Source: Chenopodium formosanum | Taxonomy: Eukaryota; Streptophyta; Magnoliopsida; Caryophyllales; Amaranthaceae | Reading direction: 5' to 3' | DNA length: 64,000 bases | Assembly (NCBI GenBank): GCA_024500155.1 | Contig: CM044867.1 | Span: 16,403,632-16,467,631, forward strand | Part shown: one piece after another, positions 21,052 to 32,410 of the stretch | How the letters are laid out: every line of letters begins with the position of its first letter | Position numbering within the stretch: position 1 is the stretch's first letter | Made by a program: the position numbers and the translations under genes | The notes under the pieces: model-generated | The model's input: only the letters and a program-made list of their open reading frames with translations | Told to the model about the DNA's origin: nothing | Database searches by the model: none

Positions 21052-24000
21052 TTACTTTAGAACCAACTAGATATGATCTAAATTTTTCTAAAGCATAAAT
21101 GACAGCTAAAAACTCCTTCTCTGTGGTGGCATAGTTGATTTGAGCCTCATCCAAAGTTTTACTAGCATAATAGATAGCATGTAAAACTTTGTCCTTCCTC
21201 TGTCCAAGCACGGCTCCTAAAGCATAGTCGCTTGCATCACACATGATCTCGAAGGGAAGATTCCAATCAGGAGCACATATGATGGGCGCCGAAATTAAAG
21301 CCTGCTTGATCCTGTTAAAAGACTCAAGACACTCGTCAGTAAAAACAAAAGGGGCATCCTTAAGCAAAAGCTGAGTCAGTGGTTTAGCAATTTTAGAAAA
21401 ATCTTTGATAAAACGGCGATAAAACCCCGCATGACCCAAGAAACTCCTAACTCCCTTAACATTTACTGGGGGAGGTAATTGCTCAATCACTGAAATTTTT
21501 GCTTTATCTACTTGTATGCCCTTATCAGATACAATGTGACCCAATACTACTCCCTCTGTCACCATAAAGTGACATTTTTCCCAATTTAAGACCAAATTGC
21601 ATTCTTCACATCTTTTCAAGATTTTTGCTAGGTTAATTAGACATACATCAAAGGAAGAACCATAGACACTAAAATCATCCATAAAGACTTCCATGATAGA
21701 CTCTATGAATTCAGAAAAGATACTCATCATGCAACGTTGAAAAGTAGCAGGTGCATTACATAAACCAAAAGGCATTCTACGATATGCAAAAGTGCCATAA
21801 GGGCATGTAAATGTTGTCTTTTCCTGATCTTCAGGGTGGATCGGAATTTGGAAAAATCCCGAATACCCATCCAAATAGCAAAAGAATTTATGATTTGCTA
21901 GCCTCTCAAGCATTTGATCAATGAAGGGGAGAGGGAAGTGGTCTTTTTTAGTGGCGACATTTAATCTACGATAATCAATGCACATACGCCACCCTGTAAC
22001 AGTTCTAGTGGGAATTAATTCATTTTTATCATTCTTAATAACGGTCATCCCACCCTTTTTAGGAACCACCTGTACAGGACTTACCCATTTGGAGTCAGAA
22101 ATAGGATAGATGATACCTGCATCAAGTAGTTTCATAACCTCTTTCTTGACTACCTCTTGCATGTTAGGATTCAACCTCCTCTGGGGTTGAATGCAGGGCT
22201 TGTAGTTATCCTCTAGGTGTATCCTGTGCATACAAAAATCTGGGCTAATACCCTTGAGATCATCAATACTGTACCCTATTGCCCTTTTGTGGGTTCTGAG
22301 AACCTCTAGAAGTTGGGAAATTTGTGGGGCATCAAGTGCAGTACTGATGATCACAGGGTTCATTTCCTGCTCATCAAGAAAAACATATTTTAAATGAGAA
22401 GGGAGAGGTTTTAGTTCAGGTTTCTTTACCTCTGCAGGTTTCGATTCCTGAACTAATTTTACTACCTTCTTATTGTCATTGTCATCCAGTTCTTCTATGG
22501 CAAGTGCTTTTTCAATAATATCCACCTCTTTGCTCCAGATACTCGCATCACCTGCAGATAAATTACCACAAAGTATTTCTTCCAAGGGATCCCTTGCAAG
22601 AATTTGTGTCAAGCTGTCATCACAAATATCATCCATTATATCTAATACATCAATTAGACAACAATTTTCTTCAAGCATAGGACCTTTTAAAACCTTCCCT
22701 AAATTAAAAGTAATATTATCGTCACCAACAGATAGGGTTAGTTTACCATTTTTGACATCTATAATGGCTCCTGCAGTATGGAGAAAAGGCCTACCTAATA
22801 TAATGGGTATTTGTGTGTCCTCGGCCATGTCTAAAACAACAAAGTCAACAGGGATGAAAAATTTACCGAATCTAACAGGGACGTCCTCTAAAATACCTAA
22901 GGGGTATTTAACAGAACGATCTGCCATTTGCAAAGTGATATTAGTAATTTTTAATTCACCCATATTCAGTTTAGAACAGACAGACGATGGCATTACACTC
23001 ACAGAAGCACCCAAATCACATAATGCTTTATCTATGAAGACATTACCGATATGACAAGGGATAGAAAAACTACCAGGATCCTTTAATTTAGGAGGGGATT
23101 TATTTTGTAATAATGCACTACACTCCTCAGTAAAAGCGACAGTTTCTACTTCATTAAAGGCCCTCTTCCTAGTCAAAATATCTTTCATAAATTTAGCATA
23201 TGCAGGAACCTGTGTAATAAGTTCAGTGAAAGGAACCGTTACCTGCAAATTTTTGACAACCTCCAGAAACTTACCAAACTGCTTGTCCAACTTAGTTTTT
23301 AGTTGGCGATTAGGGAAAGGTAATTTGATAACTGGAGGTGCTTCCCTACTCTTCTCCTGGGGTGTATCCTTCCCTGGGGTTGTACCCTGCAATGAATCAT
23401 CAAAAATATTAGCACCAGGAATTTTACCCTGCAGCCCTGCAGGGGAAATTGGTACAACGGAATCAGGATTAGCAATTTTTGTTATAACAGGTTCATCATC
23501 TTTGGGCATAGGAGGCCCATCGTAGTGTGAACCACTCCTTAGGGTGATTGCATTTGCATGATCCGTTGGTTGGATTCCCTGCGCTGGTAAAGCTCCCTGC
23601 TGACGAGTTTGAAGGGTAGAGGACAATTGAGCAATTTGAGTGTCCATGACTTTATTATGGGCTATAATAGAGTCAATCTGCTGGTCTCTACTCTCCATAT
23701 GCTTTTGCATATTAGTCAGCATTGCCCTAATTTCTGATAAAGCAGGGTCGGAAGATGTAGTAGGGGGTTGTGATGGGGGTTTCTGATTGGAATGAGGATG
23801 GTAGTATTTTTGCTGTGGAGGGGGTGCTTGTTGTGGTTGTTGTGGAGGTGGAGGATTTTGAACATTAGTGCTACGGTAAGATAGGTAGGGATGGTTCCGG
23901 TAGCCAGGATTGTAGGAATTGGAGTAAGGATTATTTTGCTTGTAAGTTTGGAAAGCATTAACTTGCTCCATAGAACTCCTGCAATCTTGTTCATAATGAC

Positions 24001-25015
24001 CTACACTGCCACAATTTTCACAAAAAGCATCATTAGCATTATTAGCGACAGCAGAAACATTAGCAACAGAATTAGAATTGTTCGTGGTGAGATTATCTAA
24101 TTTCTGACAAATAGAGGTAAGCTGGGCTTGCAAAAGGGTGACTGAATCAACATGATGTTTGCCCTTGTGAGAAAAACCTCTAGCATTCCCGTACTGGGAA
24201 TTATGGATTGCCATATCTTCAATAACCTGACCTGCATCATCAACATTTAAATTCATAAATCTACCGCTAGCTGCGGAGTCTAAAATTGTTCTAGATGCAT
24301 TTCCTAATCCGTTGTAAAAAGCTTGAATTAGTTGCCACTTAGCCAAATTGTGGTGAGGACACTCCCTCTGCAGATCTTTGAACCTTTCCCAAGCTTCATA
24401 TAATGCTTCATCTGGTTCCTGGGCAAAGTTCTGAATGGCGCTTCGCAATAAAGCTGTTTTCTCTGCAGGGTAATATTTATTATAGAAATTTAAAGCAAGA
24501 GTCTCCCAGTTAGAAATACCAAGTGCAGCTCTGTTCAAACCATTAAACCATAATTTAGCTTTTCCACACAAAGAAAAGGGAAAAAGAATCTCCCTGATTT
24601 GGTCCTGCGTTACCCCATTCTGCCTAATAGTATTGCAGTATTGACAGAAATCTGCAATGTGAAGGTTAGGATCTTCACCCTTTGCTCCACTGAATTGCTT
24701 CCTTTCTATCATCGTGATGAATTGGGGCTTGATCTCGAACTGGACTCCCTCGAGATCGGGCGTAGGAGTAAGATGTGGAAAATCTGTCAGCGATGGTTGC
24801 GAATAATCGCTAAGCTTACGAGGTGTACCCATCTCTAGTTCTAAATCAGATGAATGCTCCGAATTACTAGAGGAAGGTAATGGATTTCCAGGAATATCAC
24901 TACTCCCGGAATCTGCTAAGATCTGCCTGTAAAGATTCTTTTGTCTATGGAACGAGCGTTCGATCTCAGGATCGAATGGAATGTAACCTGATCTGGAACA
25001 CCTGGGCATAAACAA
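21038..25015 (-). CDS. Element D gag-pol part 1: gag, protease, RT, RNase H, 1325 aa
   Basis: The start is the ATG at 25015 (or the Met two codons later), 117 bases inside the primer site. Residues 95-290 are the Athila-type gag core (PNLHIADFCQYCNTI, LFPFSLCGKAKLWFNGL). A CCHC zinc knuckle lies at 332-345 (CENCGSVGHYEQDC) and a Pro/Gln-rich linker at 385-420. The protease active site is CDLGAS at 666-671, followed by IILGRPF. RT spans about 950-1190 with the catalytic FMDD at 1111-1114. RNase H begins at about 1225 (IMCDASDYALGAVL). The frame ends early at 21038 because a run of six A (21043-21048, plus strand) shifts it, and the next domain continues in another frame. Confidence 0.93.
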   Translation of the reverse strand: MFMPRCSRSGYIPFDPEIERSFHRQKNLYRQILADSGSSDIPGNPLPSSSNSEHSSDLELEMGTPRKLSDYSQPSLTDFPHLTPTPDLEGVQFEIKPQFITMIERKQFSGAKGEDPNLHIADFCQYCNTIRQNGVTQDQIREILFPFSLCGKAKLWFNGLNRAALGISNWETLALNFYNKYYPAEKTALLRSAIQNFAQEPDEALYEAWERFKDLQRECPHHNLAKWQLIQAFYNGLGNASRTILDSAASGRFMNLNVDDAGQVIEDMAIHNSQYGNARGFSHKGKHHVDSVTLLQAQLTSICQKLDNLTTNNSNSVANVSAVANNANDAFCENCGSVGHYEQDCRSSMEQVNAFQTYKQNNPYSNSYNPGYRNHPYLSYRSTNVQNPPPPQQPQQAPPPQQKYYHPHSNQKPPSQPPTTSSDPALSEIRAMLTNMQKHMESRDQQIDSIIAHNKVMDTQIAQLSSTLQTRQQGALPAQGIQPTDHANAITLRSGSHYDGPPMPKDDEPVITKIANPDSVVPISPAGLQGKIPGANIFDDSLQGTTPGKDTPQEKSREAPPVIKLPFPNRQLKTKLDKQFGKFLEVVKNLQVTVPFTELITQVPAYAKFMKDILTRKRAFNEVETVAFTEECSALLQNKSPPKLKDPGSFSIPCHIGNVFIDKALCDLGASVSVMPSSVCSKLNMGELKITNITLQMADRSVKYPLGILEDVPVRFGKFFIPVDFVVLDMAEDTQIPIILGRPFLHTAGAIIDVKNGKLTLSVGDDNITFNLGKVLKGPMLEENCCLIDVLDIMDDICDDSLTQILARDPLEEILCGNLSAGDASIWSKEVDIIEKALAIEELDDNDNKKVVKLVQESKPAEVKKPELKPLPSHLKYVFLDEQEMNPVIISTALDAPQISQLLEVLRTHKRAIGYSIDDLKGISPDFCMHRIHLEDNYKPCIQPQRRLNPNMQEVVKKEVMKLLDAGIIYPISDSKWVSPVQVVPKKGGMTVIKNDKNELIPTRTVTGWRMCIDYRRLNVATKKDHFPLPFIDQMLERLANHKFFCYLDGYSGFFQIPIHPEDQEKTTFTCPYGTFAYRRMPFGLCNAPATFQRCMMSIFSEFIESIMEVFMDDFSVYGSSFDVCLINLAKILKRCEECNLVLNWEKCHFMVTEGVVLGHIVSDKGIQVDKAKISVIEQLPPPVNVKGVRSFLGHAGFYRRFIKDFSKIAKPLTQLLLKDAPFVFTDECLESFNRIKQALISAPIICAPDWNLPFEIMCDASDYALGAVLGQRKDKVLHAIYYASKTLDEAQINYATTEKEFLAVIYALEKFRSYLVGSKVIVFY

Positions 25016-25131
25016 AGAACTAAAAAGAACAGATATTAGTACTACCTCAAAGAACTAATGTCCCTTGAGGCAAAAGAGAAAAATAATCTAAACTATAAAA
25101 AAAAACAATTAGAAATAAAAATAAAACCGTT

Positions 25132-25149
25132 TCCCCGGCAACGGCGCCA
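25132..25149 (-). other. Element D primer binding site (tRNA-Asp)
   Basis: The plus strand reads tccccggcaacggcgcca, a perfect 18-base match to the plant tRNA-Asp 3' end, five bases from the 5' LTR. Confidence 0.95.
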
Positions 25150-25154
25150 AATTT

Positions 25155-26557
25155 TGACAGGGTAAAGTCGTATCCCCTAATCAAAAGTAATACCTAAGTC
25201 CACTAGCTAATGCAGATAGGGAAGTAGGGTCGAATCCACAGGGAAACTAGTCTTTTTACTCCTAATTAATTAATTATAATCTAAATTATTGAAGTAACCA
25301 ATTGTTGTTGTGAAGTAAAATCTATACTACGAAGGATATAAGTAGAGAGAAAGTGTAAGGGAAGAAAATAATAATAATAAAGTCTAGGGCATAGGTTCAC
25401 TAATAAACAATATTCCAGGGTAAATACGATAACCAATCATCAATGCATCAATTAACCAGATTATAAAGGGCTTTCGCTACGTATTATAATCACAGAATTA
25501 ATCTACCGGTATTAAATCTCATCTCTCGAATCTCGACCTAACCATTTATAAATTAATCTGCTTATTGAAACTAAGCCTAAACATCAATTCTCATCTCTCG
25601 AATCTCGAATCAATATTGCTAAACTCATACAATCAAATCTGGCCAAATCTAATTGCAAAGCATGTAAACAATCAATAAGAAATCAATTAAGCATTAATAA
25701 TTAACCATCATATAATTAACCCCTTCATATTATTTATTAGATCCCCATAAACCCTAGAAGGAAACTACTCAGACATGATCAATACTAAACAAAACATAAT
25801 AATTAAACAAGACATAATAGAAATCGGAAAGAATGAAATACTGAAATTAATTAAAGTAGAAATCGTACCAAGACGGCGGAATTACAAGAGTATGAAGAAC
25901 AAGGAAGGAGAATAAAGTCTAGAGAGAGAAAGTTAAGTAGAGAGAAGGAAGAGAAAACTAAAACTAGAGTGAATAATAATAATAAGAGGTAAACTAATCT
26001 TCCTCCAAAAACGTATTAATACTAAACAAGCACTAAACTCTAAACAAAATCGAACGGAAATACTAATCCTTCCTAGGGGATGATACGCGCCCGGCCGGGC
26101 AAGGGGCCGCCCGACCGGGCCCGTCCTTTCAGCCTCAACGTCTCTCTCGCGCCCGGCCGGGCGCGAGCACCGGGCCCCAGCCGCTTTGGCCCGCCCGGCC
26201 GGGCGCGCCTCCGGGCGGAGTGAGGTAGCCTTGGGCGAACACTTGGGCTTCCGAATCTCCAACTCTTGGGCCTCCGAACTCGGCCCAAGTCTTCATAACC
26301 GAGCCCTTAATCACCGATTTGATCCCTCCAATCGGTCTTGGGCTATCGAACGCGGTCGCGGTCTTCCAATACTTGTAGATGCTCCTCTAAAAGCCCGGGA
26401 AAATGCTCCAAGTACGCAAATTCCTGCAAAACTCAAGCAAAACTACCAAAGCACTGGAAAACACAAATTAGTAACAAAAGTGGCTCGGAAGAGCCAAAAA
26501 CACTACTAATTACGACCAAGGGACGGGGATAAATATATATATAAAATGAACACATCA
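25155..26557 (-). repeat. Element D 5' LTR (1403 bp)
   Basis: Nearly identical to 14099-15471 but with 30 extra bases of GC palindrome at about 26094-26125. It ends gaacacatca before the right target duplication cttgg at 26558-26562. Confidence 0.93.
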
Positions 26558-27472
26558 CTTGGTACATCCGATTGTTATATATAATGATCAACCTCTCAAG
26601 CGGCTAATGTCTACCTTGGAGTCATCTGGAAGAATGTTAAAATGGGCTATTGAAATGCAAAGTCTTGAAATCACTTACGAACCAAGGAAGGCAGTGAAGG
26701 GTCAGGTACTCAGGCGCTTGTCGACTTCATTGTTGAAATGACACGTCTAGTTCCCCCGGATAATCCCAATCTGGTTTACAAAGTGTATATAGACGGCAGC
26801 TCTACAAAAAATGGTTGTGGTGCAGGCGTTATCTATGAGTCTCCTAAAGGAGATAAATTTAAGTATGCACTACGATTTAAGTTTCAGGCCTCAAACAATG
26901 AGGCTAAGTATGAGGCCCTACTAGCCGGCATCCGTATTTGTAAGGCGGCTGGGGCAACAAAAATTGACGCCTACTCTGATTTGCAATTAGTTGTTAGCCA
27001 GTATGAGGGTATCTTTGAAGCAACTCATCTGTCAATGATCAAATATCTCCAGGCGGTCAAAGAAGAAGCCAGGACACTTGAAGAATTCCATTTGAGTCAA
27101 GTTCCTAGGTTTGACAATAATCAAGCGAATGCATTGTCCAAGTTAGCATCGTCCGCCTGTTGTGACACACCTCAGTTAGTCTTTTGGGAAGTTCTAGAAA
27201 AAAGAAGTATACATGAAGAACCCATTGGAATTCATGACCGAAGTACATGGATGGATGGCATCCGGGCTTACCTTACTGATGGAACGCTTCCGGATTCACC
27301 CCAGGAGGCGACCATCCTAAAAAAGCGAGCTTCAACATTCGAGATGAGAAACGGAGAACTCTTCAAGGCTGATTTCCTTAAACCTCTATTGATGTGTGTT
27401 ACCCTAGAGAAGGGGAAGGGGATTCTCGAAGACCTACATGCAGGGTTCTGTGCCTCTCATATAGGCTACTGA
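26558..27472 (+). pseudogene. Element A RNase H end, second RNase H and start of integrase
   Basis: The first 180 bases finish the gypsy RNase H (STLESSGRMLKWAIE). A small insertion near 26706 shifts the frame into 26738-27472, which holds a second, divergent RNase H. Its motifs are VYIDGSSTKNGCGAG, NNEAKYEALLAGIRI, DAYSDLQLVVSQY and DNNQANALSKLAS, covering the D, E, D and final D positions of an RNase H fold. A second RNase H is the hallmark of Tat-lineage elements. The frame then enters the integrase leader (ILEDLHAGFCASHIG) and stops at 27470-27472. Confidence 0.87.
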
Positions 27473-28341
27473 TTTGACAGCAATCCCGATTGCTAAATGG
27501 GGCATGGAAATCCTTGGTCCTTATACGCCTGCTCAAGGCAGAAAACGCTACATTCTGGTGGCTGTGGATTACTTCACCAAGTGGGTGGAGGCAGAGGCGG
27601 TCAAGAACATCAAGACAAAGGATGTCATCTCTTTCATTTGGAGGAACATCATCACCCGGTTTGGGGTACCTATTTCCATAGTGTTTGATAATGGCCCTCA
27701 GTTTGAAACACGTCAACTCACAACTTGGTTGGGAGATCAAGGAATCTCCAGTTCTTTTGCTTTAGTCGGCCGACCCCAAGCAAACAGCCAAGTTGAAGCC
27801 TTCAACAAACTTATCTCAGACGGCATAGAAAAGAAAATTGAAAGAGCTGGTGGCTTATGGGCAGAAGAATTAATCCATGTCCTATGGGCCATCCAGAGTA
27901 CTACAAGGGGGGCAACCAGCGAAACTCCATTTCTCATGGTTTACGGTGCTGAGGTCGTCTTGCCCATTGAGCGGTATGAGCCTACTCTAAGAGTCATGCT
28001 ATATGATGAAGAGGCAAATAGGGAGGATATGCGGCTGGCATTAGACTCCCTCTCGGAACGCAGGGGCAATGCTGCCTTGCGTCATGAGATATACCGTCTG
28101 AGAATGACCAGAGCCTATAACAAGAAAGTGCACAAGCGCCCTTTGAAAGTGGACGATCTTGTTTTGCTAAAGATGGAGGTAATCAGTAGGGAGAATGAAC
28201 TTGGAAAGTTAACCCCCATTGGGAAGTCCCTACCTGATCTATGAAAAAGTAAGAGACAGCACCTATTGCCTGGAGACACCAGACGGTAGGCAGCTGTCTA
28301 GAACATGGAATGTAGACAATCTCAAAAAGTACTACTTCTAA
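27473..28341 (+). pseudogene. Element A integrase core, zinc finger deleted
   Basis: The catalytic core is readable at 27474-28244 with EILGPYTPAQGRKRYILVAV, FDNGPQFET and NSQVEAFNKLI, which include the three expected acidic positions. Compared with G, about 120-130 bases are missing at 27470, and these encoded the C-terminal half of the HHCC finger. Near 28215 the frame shifts again, and the last 40 or so residues of the tail run to a stop at about 28339. The integrase could not be functional. Confidence 0.85.
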
Positions 28342-29580
28342 GCAGTGTAAAATTTTTGTAAATAGTAAGCCTATGAATGAAAAAGTTGCAACTGTTTTCA
28401 AATTATGTTTTTAAGTTATTTATCATGTTATTTACTTGACATACATGCACCCTACTATGTTAGTTATCTGCTTAAAACACAGATTGAACCATTTGATCAA
28501 TACAGATCTGAGTAAGAGGCCAATGGCCAGAGATTAAACTAAGCACAAAAAGGCTTAGTGGCTATACAACCGCCCTTCAAACAAGGCATGAGACTTTAAG
28601 CCAGATGGTTGAACATTTTATAAATTCGCCTGCTCCAATGTGAAACATGGCGTCCGGCGACGCCCCTCAGGGTGTTATCGTCGCAAATAGCATTCCATTG
28701 TTTGCTCTACCAACACATACAAGCGGCAAAGATTGAAAGGTCTGATTGACCAACTCATAGCCGCCTGCCCTTAGTAACTTAAAGAACAAATCGGTCTTAT
28801 GAAACCGGATGATCATTATATCACCCGGCAATCGATTAAAGTTTTAACTCAGGTTACTTCTAGAATTTATACGGTCTCCCTAAATGGGGCAAACAGGCTA
28901 AGTATTTCAACCTACACAGACGGACTAATTCTAAAAATTAGCCCTAATAGGATAACTTAGACCTGCTTAATAGGTTGAAGGCACCTGAGGCTGCCTGGAA
29001 AATTCAAGTCCATCTACTACTGTAATAAAAGGAATAGCAGGCGGAAAGCAGATTTTACATTCTAATTCATGCGCTTGTAATATTTGTAGCATGACTAGTC
29101 ATTCAACCATGACACAAAGGTCGAAAGACCGCCTATATTCAGCACCGTCTGATCATTTAGCCGGCTGTGTGCTTGGCTTGGGGCAATCACCTTAGTGATT
29201 GATTGACATAGAAATCAGTCATACCTTTTTTTTAGTATCACCAATTTCCAGTCTATCAACCAACTTGTAAACCCAAGCGCACAGCCGCCCAGGCGCAAAG
29301 CATTCGGTATGCCATACATATCAAGCCCAAATTCAAATTCAAAATTTAAACACAAGTATTAAAAGCAACCGACCAAATGGCTGGATGATTCACCATTAAT
29401 TAAAAATGCTGACCCCATGGTCAGCCAAAAGACTCTTAATTGGCTAAACAGCCGGAGATAAAAAAAAATTGTTAAGTGACTCGACCCCACGATCGGTAAA
29501 GAAACAAGGAGTTACTCGGCACGCATGCCGGAAATGCATTCAGAATGGCTATACGGCCGCAGAAAAGACTAAGAAACAAC
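28342..29580 (+). other. Element A 3' region, no coding sequence seen
   Basis: About 1.2 kb between the integrase end and the antisense gene. It has Tat-type non-coding character with repeated gccgcc and cggctg words, and no open frame of note on either strand. Confidence 0.6.
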
Positions 29581-29728
29581 TTAATTAGCCCCGGGGCCCG
29601 ATTGCTCTCCATGCCATCTTCATACAAGTGACACAGTCGGCCTTATTCTCCTCTATGAGCTTGCACTTCTCCTCATCAGTGCGGTTCTTAAACTTGGATC
29701 TAAGCTGCTCCTCCTGGTTGGCAAGTTT

Positions 29729-31571
29729 TTACTTTAAGTTCTCGACCTGACGACGGAGACTGGTGGTATCTCTGTTGATGTCCTGTAACTTGCCAAGCTC
29801 CAACTTGGTTGCCTGCAACTCCCCCTTGAGCTCAGCCACCTTTTGCTGAGCTGCCTCCAAATCTTTCTTAACCTGCAAGTTGGAAGGCGCCTGAGAATAC
29901 AAGATATCCCATGTTAGCAACTCATTCTTGTTAACATCATATTGCGCACTGTTAAGATTGGAGGCGGCCCTAAGGTTGGCAGCTCTTACCTCCTGGGTCA
30001 TCTCGTTGAATGGCTTTTTTAGCCCATTCACTCGTAGCATAGCCTGCATCCGGAAAAGAGAGAAGGGCCGTTAGCAAAATAAGCGGTCCGAATGAGATTG
30101 TAAGTTAAATTATTTTAAGTGCTCACCTCAGCGAGAAGAGCAAGGATAGCATCTAGGTTCATGCTACCAACTCCTCGGATGGAGTCTCGCTGCTCAGCAG
30201 TGACCCCCTTTCGGAGCATTTCCTAAGCAATTTCTCTAAGGTCTGGAGCTTAGGAGGGGGCTTCTATGTAACATGGATCGAGTTGGGTGCTAGATCATAC
30301 ACATCTGGCGTGAAAAGAGAAAACAAGACTAGGTGATTGTTTGTACACATCCGGCAAAAGATAAAATAAACTTGGGTGTTACTAGACACACATCCTACAT
30401 AAGCAAAAAGACCGCATGATAAGCTATACTTAGCTAAAAAAAAAAGAAGTGAAAACTCGAGTACCTGAGATGACAACCAGGTCTTAGACCTACTTGCCAC
30501 GACGCTTGTCAGGGGAACCTGCTCCAGCACACGACGAATCCTTGGAAGCTTTGGATTCGGACGCCTGCTTTAGAGCACAGAGAGCGGCCGCAATTTACCG
30601 CCAGTGGAGGGGTGAGACTCGGAGTTGCTGGCAAAGGGCTTGTGAGCCACAGTATTCCGGGAGAGCTTGGAAGGAGTCGGCCCCACCTCCTCCGCAGTCC
30701 GCTTAGGGGGATTGAGGTTCACCCTAAGGATGACCGGAGTCTTTACTATAAAAACTCACAAATTAGTAAGTTGTGGCTAAGTTAATTAAAAAAGGCAGGA
30801 TGAAAAAGACTTACAAGCTCAAGCTGCTCCTTCTTGAAGATCTAATTTTTCTTGTTCATCATCTGGCGGTAGGCGGAGGCGGTTGCCTGGTTTTTTGTTT
30901 GGGGTAAGCAGAGACATTGCTTCTTCTACAAAAAGGCCGGATGGGTGGTTAAAAAACAACAATCAAAATTTTTGCTATAAGTAAAGCATGCATGATATAA
31001 CCCCATCCATCTACTCACCTCTTCCTTTCTGGTTCCCGCTGGTGTCTAGGGAGGTGATTAAGCATGAATTTGTTCCTCCAATCCTTCCACTTGGACTCTT
31101 TCCCAAGTGTCAGCATGCACCCCTTATTTCTAGTAACGGTGTACCAGCTGACTGAGGGGCTTTGCTCAGGTAGTTCATAGAGGCAAACGCCTCAAAGCCA
31201 GGTTCAACATTCTGCATCCTGCAGGCGGCTACTTACCCCAAGATGTTCACCCACGAATTTGGGGTGAGTTGCCACACCCCTAGTCGGTACCCATCTAGGA
31301 TCGCCTCTATGGCCGGATCCAAGGGAAACCTCAGGCCCGCCTGTATCACTGCGGCATAGCTGCCGAATGCAGTGTCCTTATAGCTTTGGTTAAGGGGCTA
31401 GACAACAGCATCCGTCAAAGCTGGCACTTTGACTTCATATCCGGCCCCCATGGTCGGATTGGGGGACGGATGAAGAGTGGGGCAAACGACACCCTTAATC
31501 CTAGATTCAGCCGTCATAGGTGACCGGCTGACAGCTATCTTAGGTCGTGTCGTATGTGCTTGTGAAACCAT
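29729..31571 (-). pseudogene. Antisense multi-exon gene in element A 3' region (plant gypsy-type transposon-protein family)
   Basis: The gene lies antisense to element A. From a Met at 31571 the minus strand reads a disordered leader, then a domain with AGLRFPLDPAIEAILDGY and WQLTPNSWVNILG. This resembles the plant 'putative gypsy type transposon' domain family (Transposase_28). A GTGAGT donor follows at about 31018, then further short exons. The last clear exon, 29729-30049, is a coiled coil (KKDLEAAQQKVAELKGELQA). Stops interrupt the first exon at 31398-31400 and about 31235, and a shift follows. Antisense extra genes are known in Tat-lineage elements, and their function is unsettled. The exon boundaries beyond the first are approximate. 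Confidence 0.6.
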
Positions 31572-31887
31572 TTTATGAAAGCAAGGGAAAAACAAACACA
31601 GGCAGAAATTTTAAACTGTAAACAAAAGAGAGTCAGACGGTTACCTTGAGAAAGGTACGGTTGACTTGAATGAGCCAGTTGGTGCAGACGGACAGTAGCA
31701 AGCGGCAGAGTACACAATTTTTTCGTGAAAATTGCCTCTAGAAATTCTCTCAAACTTTTCGCAAAAGTGAGTGAAATAAGGGTGAATTCGGCTTCTATAG
31801 AAGGGTAATTCCGTGGCACCTCGGTAATACCCCAGAGGGTAATTAGTAAAAATTTTATGCTTCACCAAATGAGAAAGTGACATGTGT

Positions 31888-32410
31888 CACAGACGCCACG
31901 TGGCACGCCACGTCACCTCTGTGACAGGGGCAAATGTTTTGGGTAAAATTACCCTGCCATGTGGCGGCCTGAGATTTGGACACTTGTCCGCCCAACATTG
32001 GTCCATACTAGACGAATGACATGATGACACGTGGACCCCATTGTCTGGAGATGGAATGGCGACTTTCAGGCCCAATTCCCCATGAAATTGTTATAGCCCA
32101 CCAAATCTAGGGCACCTGACCTAGAATAATGGCATATTTTCCCATGATCCTATAAATAGGGAGGGATTCCCCATTATGGAGACAAATTATTCAATCATTT
32201 ATGACCTCACCTGCATTTCTCTCACATCAGAGAAAACACCTGATCTCAGGATCTATAAAGATCTCGTCTTTATCTTTTTCTGTACTTTTTACTCACTCCT
32301 ACACGTTCTAACTTGATTGTCGAAGGCGGAACATCAACCAGCAGGAGTTTCCATTGTTTTGCAGGTACAGGCTGCACCGGACCAATCTTGGAGCTGTAAC
32401 TCTCCCGAGG
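31888..32410 (+). repeat. Probable element A 3' LTR (boundaries uncertain)
   Basis: The segment begins after a purine run at tgacatgtgtcac, carries a TATA box (tataaatagg at 32151) and ends near ctctcccgag, where H sequence starts. Its length, TATA box and position suit a Tat LTR. No matching second LTR is in the window, so the ends are not proven. Confidence 0.5.
32151..32158 (+). promoter_or_regulatory. TATA box in element A LTR
   Basis: tataaata within a plant-like core promoter context, about 250 bases before the presumed LTR end. Confidence 0.6.

Larger units (their letters stand above)
14099..26557 (-). mobile_element. Element D: young, near-complete Athila-lineage retrotransposon
   Basis: This is a 12.46 kb element on the minus strand with 1373- and 1403-bp LTRs, TG...CA ends and a perfect 5-bp target duplication cttgg (14094-14098, 26558-26562). 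In sense order it holds a tRNA-Asp primer site, gag-protease-RT-RNase H, integrase, a GC palindrome array, a 507-codon extra ORF of the Athila ORF-1 type, a non-coding 3' region and a polypurine tract. By eye the LTRs differ by only two substitutions and one 30-bp indel, so insertion was recent. One single-base frameshift breaks the polyprotein. Confidence 0.95.
1951..32410 (+). mobile_element. Element A: degraded Tat-lineage Ty3/gypsy retrotransposon, split by nested insertions
   Basis: Once B, C and D are removed, the plus strand reads gag, aspartic protease, reverse transcriptase, RNase H, a second RNase H and integrase, followed by a long 3' region and an LTR-like end with a TATA box. Tat/Ogre/Retand-type Ty3/gypsy elements are known for two consecutive RNase H domains and a long 3' region, and both are seen here. 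Every domain carries stops, frameshifts or deletions, so the copy is old and inactive. Its closest relative in the window is G (59009-64000). The 5' LTR lies outside the window or is lost. Confidence 0.85.
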
